Source: Stieleria magnilauensis (GTDB lineage: Bacteria > Planctomycetota > Planctomycetia > Pirellulales > Pirellulaceae). Taken from it: 64,000 nucleotides of DNA. The stretch is from positions 408,394 through 472,393 of the forward strand of contig CP036432.1 of assembly GCA_007753675.1 (NCBI GenBank), written 5' to 3'. Positions 1 through 7,862 of the stretch are shown piece by piece (the first letter of the stretch is position 1; each line of letters starts with the position of its first letter). The translations under genes and the position numbers were made by a program. The notes under the pieces were generated by a model. The model saw only the letters and a program-made list of their open reading frames with translations. It was not told the origin of the DNA and searched no databases.

Positions 1-1599
1 GACACGATAGGTGCAGAATTGAATCGGTTGGCTCCAATACCCGCCGACCTGAACACTCAACAAGCGCGATTGCTCTGCCGAATAGTCAACGATCCGCTCG
101 TCATCGAGAAACACGGGGCCTTCGACCACCGCTTTCGTTTTCGGGCTGGCCCAGTACAACCGCGTTTCGCCACCGCTGCGACTGCTGTTCTTGGAGAACG
201 CGCCCACGGCAACCCACTGGTCTTCACCGCCGACGGGAATGGCCGCCGAAACGGAATCGCTTTTCGAGATTGCGAATCCGGTTCCACCGGTTCCGAAGAC
301 GGGTTGAGTCGTCGCGGAGGCGGAGATGACGAGTTGCTCTAAATCCGGCGCCTGGGCGGAAACTTCAAACTCCTGACGCGGCGATTGGAAATCAAAGTTT
401 CTCGGTCGCGGCGTGATGATCGGCGTCTCGGCAAGCAGCCGACGCAAGGTCGGATTCAACTTGGCGATTTCGACGCGTGAGTCTGTGCCATCTTCCTTTC
501 GAATCGTGACATGGGTTTCGTCGCGGCTGATGAACCGGGCGATCACGGTGAAGCTGCCGGATGCATCGGACCACTCGCGCCAGCGGCCTTCGCCATTGGG
601 AAAACGAATGTCGGTCAGCTTGATTCGTTCGGTCAGATCGCGATTGTAGCGCTTGAACTGTGCCTCGACTTCGCCCGGAAGCACCTTGGTGACGACCGCG
701 TCGTACCATTGGAACCAATACTTGACTTGAATCTGATCCCCCTCACGCACCGGGTTGGCGCCATCGAGTTTGTTTTCTTCGCCCGTGATCGGCGTCTTGG
801 CCAACAGGCTGCGCAAATTCGGTGATAGAAGTTCGATGGGAATCGTGACGTCCGAACCGTCTTCCTTACGGATCGTGACCTTGTCTTGAGTGCGTGAAAT
901 GTAGCGTGCGACGACCTTGAATTTCTCGGAGGCATCCGTCCAAAGTCGCCAACGACCTTCGCCGTTTGGAAAGCGGATTTCCGCGAGGGGAAACGTACCT
1001 TCTTTCTTAAGCGTCCCGTAGTCGTAGGCCACTTCCACCTGTCCGGGCAGAACGCGCTTGACCACGCCGGGGTACCACTTGGAGAAGTACTGGATTTCGA
1101 TTTGATCGCCGACGCGAACCGGATTGGCGCCGTCGATCATGTTTTCGTTTCCGGTCACCGGGACCTTGAGCACCTGCTTTCGCAGATCGGACGCAAGTTT
1201 GTCGATCGGAATCGTCAGTTCCGAACCGTCGGCCTTGCGGATCTTGACTTCGGTTTCGGTGCGCGAGACGTAGCGTGCTTCGACGCTGAACTTGCCGGAA
1301 CTGTCTTTCCAGACCATCCACGCTCCTTCTCCGTTGGGAAAACGCGTGTCTTCCAATTTGAACTCGCCACTGGTCATCCGCCCGCCGCGATCGTATTCGA
1401 CCGTGACGATGCCCGCGGAATAGGACTGCACGGTTGCGGGGTACCAAGTCCGAAACCACTGGACTTCGACCTCGTCACCGACGCGGACCGGTGTGATCGT
1501 GTCGGAGGGACGTTGGGCGTGCAGCGTCCCACCGGACAAGCAAAGCAGCAGGAAACAAAAGGACGCGTGCAGAGCAACCCTGGAACTGATCGGTCTCAT
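1..1599 (-). CDS. Secreted protein with three SHD1-type repeats, 3' end cut by window edge
   Basis: No stop is reached before the left edge, so only the first 533 codons are visible. The ATG at 1599 opens a signal peptide (about residues 1-29, ending LHAQ). Three tandem modules of about 120 residues follow (roughly 37-155, 159-275 and 283-395). Each has a Tudor/SH3-like half (VRVGDEVEVQWF..WYPA), the joint RFPNGEGxW, and an SHD1 half (ARYVSRTETEVKIRKADGS). SHD1 (Sla1 homology domain 1) is greatly expanded in planctomycetes; its role there is unknown and presumably protein or ligand binding outside the cytoplasm. After the repeats the chain enters a non-repetitive region (about 400-533) that I do not recognise. 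The module identity is firm; the function is not. Confidence 0.85.
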   Translation of the reverse strand, partial: MRPISSRVALHASFCFLLLCLSGGTLHAQRPSDTITPVRVGDEVEVQWFRTWYPATVQSYSAGIVTVEYDRGGRMTSGEFKLEDTRFPNGEGAWMVWKDSSGKFSVEARYVSRTETEVKIRKADGSELTIPIDKLASDLRKQVLKVPVTGNENMIDGANPVRVGDQIEIQYFSKWYPGVVKRVLPGQVEVAYDYGTLKKEGTFPLAEIRFPNGEGRWRLWTDASEKFKVVARYISRTQDKVTIRKEDGSDVTIPIELLSPNLRSLLAKTPITGEENKLDGANPVREGDQIQVKYWFQWYDAVVTKVLPGEVEAQFKRYNRDLTERIKLTDIRFPNGEGRWREWSDASGSFTVIARFISRDETHVTIRKEDGTDSRVEIAKLNPTLRRLLAETPIITPRPRNFDFQSPRQEFEVSAQAPDLEQLVISASATTQPVFGTGGTGFAISKSDSVSAAIPVGGEDQWVAVGAFSKNSSRSGGETRLYWASPKTKAVVEGPVFLDDERIVDYSAEQSRLLSVQVGGYWSQPIQFCTYRV

Positions 1600-1790
1600 C
1601 GGATGAAGCAGTGCGGTCGGGAGAGAATAGGGGGGATCGTTCGCTTCGAACCACCGGGGGTGATGGCACTAAGATAGCGGAATCAAGCCGATGGTTCCCT
1701 GACGCCGCCTGGCTAGCGGCAATTCTTTTGCCTTGTTCCCGGGCTGCTGCGTCCTGGCCGCCATCGGCGCGCCGGCAGAGTCGCCGCGGA

Positions 1791-1814
1791 TGGCAAGCAG
1801 GATGCTTGCCCCAC
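1791..1814 (-). repeat. Dispersed intergenic repeat GTGGGGCAAGCATCC...
   Basis: A 24-bp sequence that, read on the minus strand, matches positions 16773-16796 with one difference (C/T). It contains the internal inverted repeat GCAAGCA/TGCTTGC and could form a hairpin. It sits in the 409-bp gap between the SHD1 gene and the dGTPase gene. Both copies lie next to gene ends, which suggests a dispersed REP-like unit. Confidence 0.6.
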
Positions 1815-1815
1815 T

Positions 1816-1890
1816 CCATCATTCTGCTCCGAATCATCAGGGCAGGGTGACTGAGTAGAGAGGTAGGAAGATTTTGGAGGTAGGAAGATG
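1816..1890. repeat. Composite intergenic repeat (CCATCATTCTGC plus GGTAGGAAGAT doublet)
   Basis: Two motifs occur here in the order also seen at 27647-27740: CCATCATTCTGCTCCGAAT, then two copies of GGTAGGAAGAT separated by TTTGGA (1861-1889). The distance between motifs is 45 bp here and 62 bp at the second locus. It is non-coding. Apart from this and the unit at 1791 I see nothing in the gap 1600-2008. Confidence 0.6.
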
Positions 1891-2008
1891 GGCTAAATCG
1901 AAGGGATGGCGCGATTCATCCTATCCTGACCCAAAAAATCTGCTTACCGATTTTCTGCAGCGGCGAAAAACGGGACGCTTGAAACGAGGTCACAGACGGA
2001 GCTTCACG

Positions 2009-3163
2009 TTACCAGTCGGCCAGCGGGCCGGTGCTGCCGTCGGTCGCGTATTTGTACTGAGCGTTACAAAACGAGTCCGTCATGCCGGCAAGGTATTCGC
2101 CGACGACGGTTTCAATCGGATGTGATTCACAGCGGCGGCGAAATCGCAGCGGCAATCGTGAAGGATCGTGCCGCAACACTTCAAACATGTCCTGCAATCG
2201 ATGATAGGCCGCACGGCGGACGGGAATCAGCCGCGGATGGCGGTACACCGCTTCGAACAAAAACGATTCCAACTCGGCCCGTTCCCGCGCCAACTGATCG
2301 CTGTGCCCCAGTCGCAATCCGGCATCGCGGACTTCCGAGACGCTTTGGCCCTGGAACTCCACGACGCGCTCGGTGGCTTCGCTTAAAAAGTCGGTCACTT
2401 GCAGATCGATCAGCTCGTGAACCAACAGCTGACGTTCTTCGCGAAGTCGATCGGTGCCATGTTTTTCACGAACCAATTCCATCGCACGTCGGACAATCGA
2501 CAGCTCCATCAACTCGTGCATCGACAACAATCCCATTTGCAGGGCGTCGTCGACGTCGTGGGCGTCATAGGCCATCGAGTCCGCTGCGTCGACGAGTTGG
2601 ACCTCCAGCAGCGGGCTACGGCCGACGGCGGCTTCTGCCTTGTGGGCCCGCACGTCTTGTCCGTCCAAAATCTCCCATGACAAATTCAGTCCCGGAAATT
2701 TTGCATAGCGCTGTTCAAGTTGCTCGACGATGACGAGGGCAAACCCGTTATGGGAGAACCCGCCGACCGGCTGCATGCATTCACTCAACGCGTCTTCGCC
2801 GCAATGTCCAAACGGCGGGTGCCCGATGTCATGGACCAGCGCCAGGGCCTCCGTCAGGTCTTCGTTGAGCCGCAGCACACGCGAGATCGTGCGTGCGATC
2901 GAGGCGACTTCGAAGGTATGGGTCAGCCGCGTGCGATGGTAGATCCCCATCTCGCCGGTGAACACCTGCATCTTTCCCGACAACCGCCGAAAGGCACTGC
3001 TGTGCAGAATTCGATCACGGTCCCGCGCGAAGGGGCCTCGATAGGGATGATCGGGTTCCGCATGCCGGCGCCCCCGAGTGTCTCGGCTGCGCATCGCGAA
3101 ACTGGCGAGCAGCATGTGCTCGCGGTCGTCATATCGCCGAGTGTCCAGCATCGTTGGGATCAA
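2009..3163 (-). CDS. dgt: Deoxyguanosinetriphosphate triphosphohydrolase-like HD protein
   Basis: A 384-residue HD-superfamily phosphohydrolase of the dGTPase family, which hydrolyses dNTPs (classically dGTP) to the nucleoside and triphosphate and so helps set nucleotide pools. The family hallmark region is present: RDRDRILHSSAFRRLSGKMQ (about 48-67), RTRLTHTFEV with the first metal His (about 82), then HDIGHPPFGHCGE (111-123) carrying the HD pair. A later DAADSMAYDAHD supplies the last metal Asp. Length fits the shorter single-domain dGTPases. The listed ATG (MIPTMLDTRR) is the first possible; ATG five codons later is equally plausible. It stands alone, transcribed away from the gene at 3356, with 192 bp between them for two promoters. 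Exact dNTP specificity cannot be read from sequence. Confidence 0.92.
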   Translation of the reverse strand: MIPTMLDTRRYDDREHMLLASFAMRSRDTRGRRHAEPDHPYRGPFARDRDRILHSSAFRRLSGKMQVFTGEMGIYHRTRLTHTFEVASIARTISRVLRLNEDLTEALALVHDIGHPPFGHCGEDALSECMQPVGGFSHNGFALVIVEQLEQRYAKFPGLNLSWEILDGQDVRAHKAEAAVGRSPLLEVQLVDAADSMAYDAHDVDDALQMGLLSMHELMELSIVRRAMELVREKHGTDRLREERQLLVHELIDLQVTDFLSEATERVVEFQGQSVSEVRDAGLRLGHSDQLARERAELESFLFEAVYRHPRLIPVRRAAYHRLQDMFEVLRHDPSRLPLRFRRRCESHPIETVVGEYLAGMTDSFCNAQYKYATDGSTGPLADW

Positions 3164-3355
3164 GAAATTCCGTTCCAGTGGGCGCCGTTTCGCGTCTGGT
3201 TTTCCAGGGGGTTAACGGAGTGTAGGTCATCGCTAGAGCTGCAATCCTAGTGAACCGTGCAAATCTCGCCCACACCAATGTGTCGAGTCCCCGGAATCGC
3301 ATGGTAACATAGAGGGTCTGAAGTCGAATTCCACCGTCCCTGAAGGACCTTCCGC

Positions 3356-5449
3356 TTGGATTTCCAGCCCTTTTCCGTCACCTGCGTGACCTGTTCTAGC
3401 CGGTTGCGCGTCAGCCGCCCGGAACTGGTCGGCAGCATCGTGAGCTGTCCCAAGTGCCAGTCGATGGTTCAGTTGGCGCCGCCGAAGACGGATCCGGCGG
3501 GCCCCGCTCCGATCGCGGTGGGAACCCATCTGGTTGACAGTGATGCCTTGACGGAGGACTCGATCGGCCAGGCGGACGGGCCGGATTCGGATGCACCGCC
3601 GACGCAACCCGCCAGCGGATTTGCCGAGCCGCCGCCAATCGTCACGTCGGATCCGACGCGCTCCCAGCCCTCTCGGGATCCCGCTACCTCCGCCGAACCG
3701 GCCGCTTCGCAACCTGTCGCGCCGCCACCGGATTGGCACAGTCAAAAAAATGCCCGGTCGCGGCGCATCGCGATGCTGGTCGCCGTCGTTCTGGCGAGCG
3801 TGGTTTCCGCGTCCGTCCTGTTCGCCGTCTTCCGCCGCAGCCGATCCGGAACCGCACAAACACAAACCCAGGCACAAACCCAGACGCCCGACGCCGCCGT
3901 GGCCGAAGCGGAAGCGAGCCCGTCGCAATCGACGCCTGACGGGACAGCATCGGCAGACGACACCGACGACGGGAGCAGCGACGGTGACGCGGATGTCGAT
4001 GAAACCGCAGAGGCGCCGACCGTGTCCGTCGTTGACGAACCGCCGGGCAACCCCGGCGATGCAGTGGCGGAGGTGGCTCCGGTCAACAGCACGCCGTCGA
4101 TCGAAAACGCCGCCCCGCCGAGTGACCTGTTGACCGACAGTCCGCTGCTGTCGGCCAGCCCGTTGGACGGGATGGCCCCGCTGCCCGCTGCACCCCTGCA
4201 GACGCCCCCGCTCGGTGACGCTCCTGATCCGACCGACGAGACCGGCACGCTGACGGAATTGCCCAAAGAACTTCAGGGGCTGCTCAACGGGCTCGGCGGA
4301 ATCGGTCGGCCGCAATTCACCGAAACGCAACCGGCCCCGGAAACCATCGACGAAATCCAATTGGATCGTGCCGCCGAGGTGGACGTTGATTTGGAAGTCG
4401 CACTGGATCCGAGAGATGAAGCAAACATGCGACAAGCCCTCGGCCTGACCGTGGCGATGCAGACTTCCGATCCGAACGGTTATCCGCTGAACGATTTGAT
4501 GTTGCTGCTCAGCCAACTCAGCGGCGTGCCGATCGAAGTCGAATGGGTCTCCTTTGACATCGTCGGCATCCCGATCAACTCGCGCGTCCCGCTGCCCAAG
4601 GGATGGCCAACGGTGGAAGACATTTTGACGGCGGTGTGCGCGGCGACCGATTGCACGTTCGACAAGAAAGCCCGCACGATCACGCTGCGTCCGACCGACG
4701 AAAAATTCAATCAAGCCGTCGCCGATTTGTTGGATCTGAGTGATCTGGCGCCTGAAAGTGATTCCGCCGTCACCGTCGCCCGCGCATTGCTGGGACAGAC
4801 CGAGGGGGATCCTGCCAAGGTGACGATTCCGATCGAAGGTGGGCCGGCCCAATTGGCGGTGTTTGTTTGTGAGGCGATCCGACGGGCACGCGGCGCCCCG
4901 GGCAAACTGCCCGATGCGATTTTTGCCAGATGGGGCGGGACGTATGACGATCAAGTCAACGCGTGGCCGAAGCTACAAGCCGGTGTCTCGGGCCCGCCGC
5001 GAATCCAAGCAGCGACCTTCGCTGCCCTGGTTCGGCAAATCGCAAAACTCAACGGCGCGACCTGCTATGTCAACTGGCAGGACGCCGCACGTCGCGATCT
5101 GAACCCGACCGACAAGCGGATGCCGCGAACCGGCGAAGGGGTTTCCGCTGCCGCTACGATGAAACAGCTACTTGAGCCCGAAGACATGCTGGCGCGCGTG
5201 GTCGATGCCGAACATTGGTGGATCGGATCGGACGCATCGCTCGATCGGTTTCCCGTCGTGATTTGGTTTGACGATGCCGCGGGTGCCCAAGAGACGCAGC
5301 AGCGCGTGGGCATGGTGCTGCAAGGTGCCGCGGTGAACGAGCAGATCATCGGTGCGGTGGCGGTCGATCCGAAAAGCCAAAAATGTGTCGCCATCTTGCC
5401 CCGTTTTCTGCTGCGGCAATTACCCCGCATGCTCGACAACGCGCTGTAG
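3356..5449 (+). CDS. CxxC-ribbon, single-TM protein with long acidic linker
   Basis: A 697-residue protein starting at TTG (no ATG fits the conserved N-terminus). Residues 7-40 form a small CxxC/CxxC ribbon (C10, C13, C31, C34) of the kind found at the start of many planctomycete membrane proteins. A Pro/Ala/Asp-rich linker follows, then one membrane span (about 138-160), then a second low-complexity acidic linker to about 330. The C-terminal third (about 350-697) is folded and likely faces the periplasm; a stretch around 365-440 (LNDLMLLLSQLSGVPIEVEW...) resembles the short STN-like modules that precede secretins, but the resemblance is weak. No enzyme motif is visible. Function unknown. It may be expressed with the thioredoxin at 5682, 232 bp downstream. 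Confidence 0.75.
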   Translation: MDFQPFSVTCVTCSSRLRVSRPELVGSIVSCPKCQSMVQLAPPKTDPAGPAPIAVGTHLVDSDALTEDSIGQADGPDSDAPPTQPASGFAEPPPIVTSDPTRSQPSRDPATSAEPAASQPVAPPPDWHSQKNARSRRIAMLVAVVLASVVSASVLFAVFRRSRSGTAQTQTQAQTQTPDAAVAEAEASPSQSTPDGTASADDTDDGSSDGDADVDETAEAPTVSVVDEPPGNPGDAVAEVAPVNSTPSIENAAPPSDLLTDSPLLSASPLDGMAPLPAAPLQTPPLGDAPDPTDETGTLTELPKELQGLLNGLGGIGRPQFTETQPAPETIDEIQLDRAAEVDVDLEVALDPRDEANMRQALGLTVAMQTSDPNGYPLNDLMLLLSQLSGVPIEVEWVSFDIVGIPINSRVPLPKGWPTVEDILTAVCAATDCTFDKKARTITLRPTDEKFNQAVADLLDLSDLAPESDSAVTVARALLGQTEGDPAKVTIPIEGGPAQLAVFVCEAIRRARGAPGKLPDAIFARWGGTYDDQVNAWPKLQAGVSGPPRIQAATFAALVRQIAKLNGATCYVNWQDAARRDLNPTDKRMPRTGEGVSAAATMKQLLEPEDMLARVVDAEHWWIGSDASLDRFPVVIWFDDAAGAQETQQRVGMVLQGAAVNEQIIGAVAVDPKSQKCVAILPRFLLRQLPRMLDNAL

Positions 5450-5681
5450 CAAACGACGATCGGGCGCGAAGTGAATCGTCGGTCGGATTGACATCCGCCC
5501 TGGCGGGGCTCGCCGACAACTGGACATTTCTTAAATGCGGCCCACCGAAACGTGGTGTAGATTCCGATAACGCGGGTTCGCATTGTTGTCGCGGCCGTGA
5601 ACCGAGCCCCCGGTAAAGCTTCCCGGTACGACTTCCCAGTACAATTTTTTTGTGCGACCTTTTGTACGACGTTGAATTGAG

Positions 5682-6212
5682 ATGAAAATCCTCGCCCCCT
5701 TGGCCGTGTTGTCATTCGCAAGTTTGATTTATTTGGCGGCGTCGTCCGATTTCAACCTCACCATGCGTTCCGATTCGTCAAGTGCTGTGGACGGATCGGG
5801 AATGGAAATCGAGCAGTCGGCCGCGGACGCATCAGGACAGGACGCTTTCGATCCGAATTCGGCTTCGGGTTCGGCCCCGCAGTTGGTGCTGATGAAATTC
5901 GGTGCCCCGTGGTGCCCGCCCTGCCGGATGATCGACAAAGAGCTTCGCAAGCTGGGGCGGACCAGTCTGCCGGTTGAAATCCGCAAGATCAACGTCGACG
6001 AGCGACCCGAGATGGCTGAACGGTATGGCGTCAACAGCATTCCGCGATTGATCTTGCTGCAAGACGGTCGCAAGATCGGCGACGCGGTGGGCTACCAATC
6101 GGCCGACGAACTGGCCGAATGGATCAACGAGAACGCTTCGCCAGAAGCCCTGGCGGGGAAAAAGCGAACGTCCAAATCATCGGTGGTTCAGGCCAACCCG
6201 TTCTTCGAGTGA
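5682..6212 (+). CDS. Membrane-anchored or secreted thioredoxin-like protein
   Basis: A 176-residue thioredoxin-fold protein. An N-terminal hydrophobic segment (about 3-20) acts as a signal or anchor. A Ser/Asp-rich linker follows to about 65, then a thioredoxin domain with the active-site motif WCPPC (W77, C78, C81) and the cis-Pro region NSIPRLILL. The CPPC dipeptide differs from the CGPC of cytoplasmic thioredoxin and fits extracytoplasmic reductase or oxidase relatives. The function is probably thiol-disulfide exchange in the periplasm-like compartment. It has no obvious partner nearby. Confidence 0.88.
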   Translation: MKILAPLAVLSFASLIYLAASSDFNLTMRSDSSSAVDGSGMEIEQSAADASGQDAFDPNSASGSAPQLVLMKFGAPWCPPCRMIDKELRKLGRTSLPVEIRKINVDERPEMAERYGVNSIPRLILLQDGRKIGDAVGYQSADELAEWINENASPEALAGKKRTSKSSVVQANPFFE

Positions 6213-6455
6213 TCTCCCTCGCCCGGATTCATGATCCGGAATTGCAGAGCCCCGTCGTCGGTGAGAGCGTCCCGCATTGGACGTCGCCGTGCCGCTTCTC
6301 CGGATTTTGCCGATCGGCGACGCGAGAGAGCGTAAATGCGGCCAGATTCGAACCGCTCGCGTTTGAATCGAGTAGACAGACCCGAACCTGACGTGGACAA
6401 TGGGTAGATTGTTGGGTTGCCGAATTCCACGTCACGCTTTTCGTTCGTTGCCTCC

Positions 6456-7268
6456 ATGCCGATTCAAATCAAATGCCAGTGCGGGAAAGCTCTCGCGGTA
6501 AAAGATCAATTCGCAGGTAAAGCGGTCAAATGTCCCGCTTGTGGGCAGGGGATCAAGGTTCCGGCGGCGTCTGCCCAAAAAGTCGCCGCTCCAAACGTCG
6601 CTGCCTCAAACATCACTGCGCCGTCGGCCCAGGCGGTCGGTACGACCGCGGCCGGCAATCCGATGAACGACTTGTTCGACGAGGAAGGGTTCGGCACCAA
6701 CATCGCCGCGGTCTGCCCATCCTGTGGGGCGGCCATGGGGGCCGACGCGATCCTGTGCACCAAGTGTGGTTTCAACAAAACCACCGGTGAATCGGTGCGA
6801 GGTCACCTGACACCCGGCGTCGATATCTCGACCGGGACGCTGGCACTGCAGAAAGCTGCCGAAGACATGCGGCGTGCGGACAAGATGCAAAAGGACATGA
6901 CCGAGCGCGCCGGAATGCCTTGGTGGATGCTCGGCTTGATCCTGTTCATTCTGTGCAGTGCGACGGGATTGGCGGTGATGGCCGTCATGTCGGCCAATCG
7001 CACGACGGGGCAAGACAACTTCAACCCGATGCAGACCTTTCTGCAACTGGCCGGATCGGCCTGTGCTCTGGTGGCCTTTGGCGCCTTGGTCAAGCTGATC
7101 GTCGAAGGGTTCAAGGAGGACAAGAAAGTCGGTTTCCTGTGTTGCACCATTGTCTATTTGATCTACTTCGTGTTCCAAAAACCGAAGTCGCGGATCGGTG
7201 CGTTTTTGGTCATGGTCATCCTTGGCGGGATCGCCGGCGCCCTGTTTGCCAAGAGCCAACAGGTGTAG
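6456..7268 (+). CDS. Two zinc-ribbon, multi-pass membrane protein
   Basis: A 270-residue protein. I chose the ATG at 6456 because it begins directly with the CxC/CxxC ribbon (C7, C9, C26, C29) typical of planctomycete proteins; the frame is open 13 codons further upstream. A second zinc ribbon, CPSCG...CTKCG (C87, C90, C101, C104), follows after an Ala-rich linker. The C-terminal half has about four hydrophobic segments (WWMLGLILFILCSATGLAVM; LAGSACALVAFGALVKLIV; VGFLCCTIVYLIYFVF; and a last one rich in Gly and Ala). The family is common and uncharacterised in planctomycetes. No catalytic motif is visible; a role in membrane regulation or assembly would be a guess. Confidence 0.8.
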   Translation: MPIQIKCQCGKALAVKDQFAGKAVKCPACGQGIKVPAASAQKVAAPNVAASNITAPSAQAVGTTAAGNPMNDLFDEEGFGTNIAAVCPSCGAAMGADAILCTKCGFNKTTGESVRGHLTPGVDISTGTLALQKAAEDMRRADKMQKDMTERAGMPWWMLGLILFILCSATGLAVMAVMSANRTTGQDNFNPMQTFLQLAGSACALVAFGALVKLIVEGFKEDKKVGFLCCTIVYLIYFVFQKPKSRIGAFLVMVILGGIAGALFAKSQQV

Positions 7269-7269
7269 C

Positions 7270-7286
7270 GGCATGCGGTGCATGCC
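7270..7286. repeat. Small hairpin GGCATGC-GGT-GCATGCC after the stop
   Basis: A perfect 7-bp stem with a 3-nt loop overlaps the first bases after the stop of the zinc-ribbon gene. There is no T-run, so it is not a convincing terminator. It may stabilise the mRNA 3' end or be a REP-type unit. Confidence 0.35.
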
Positions 7287-7429
7287 CCCGCAACGCCGGA
7301 TGCAACGTTTTCGGGCTGGACGACGCCACGGATTCTGCAGCACGAGACGTCGTGCCATCGGCGGTGTGTAGATTCCAGCGCCCTGGGGAAGGTAAACTAG
7401 AAGTCTATCGCAGCTCAATTTTCGGGTAG

Positions 7430-7729
7430 TGGACGAGGCGACGAGTCCCCTGTAGCCGGGTAGTGGACGAGGCGACGAGTCCCCTGTAGCCGGGTAGTGG
7501 ACGAGGCGACGAGTCCTCTGTGTCAGCATGTGGACGAGGCGACGAGTCCCCTGTAGCCGGGTAGTGGACGAGGCGACGAGTCCTCTGTAGCCGGCATGTG
7601 GACGAGGCGACGAGTCCTCTGTAGCCGGGTAGTGGACGAGGCGACGAGTCCTCTGTAGCCGGGTAGTGGACGAGGCGACGAGTCCTCTGTAGCCGGCATG
7701 TGGCAAGGACTCGTCGCCTCGTCCACGAC
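7430..7729. repeat. Eight direct 34-bp repeats closed by one inverted copy
   Basis: Copies begin at 7430, 7464, 7498, 7531, 7565, 7599, 7633 and 7667. The period is 34 bp, except one 33-bp unit whose end reads TGTCAGCATG. Every unit begins TGGACGAGGCGACGAGTCC and then has C or T, CTGTAGCCGG, and either GTAG or CATG. After the last unit, positions 7708-7727 carry the reverse complement of the unit core, so the array ends in a large potential hairpin. The repeats have no unique spacers, so this is not a CRISPR array. It ends about 130 bp before the arylsulfatase start. Confidence 0.9.
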
Positions 7730-7862
7730 CGCCTCCCCGAAAACCAAGGTGCGGCGGAATACGAGGTGCGAATCGAGATTCGGACTCTGATTCGCCTCGC
7801 TGTCTCCCAGTCCAACGCTCCAGTCCAACGCCCCAGTCCCACACCGACCGAGATCTATCGCT

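Noticed and set aside
3233..4954. 573-codon open frame on the minus strand
   Set aside because: Antisense to the CxxC/linker protein; Arg/Gly/His-rich composition and no family pattern, as expected from high G+C antisense frames.
5630..5681. T-run and hairpin before the thioredoxin gene as a riboswitch
   Set aside because: No known riboswitch consensus and the stem is weak.
7430..7729. Tandem array as a CRISPR locus
   Set aside because: Repeats are contiguous with no unique spacers and no cas gene is nearby.
6606..7844. 412-codon minus-strand open frame with repeated RRLVHYPATEDSSPRP
   Set aside because: The repeat peptide is only the 34-bp array read through; the rest is antisense to the zinc-ribbon gene.
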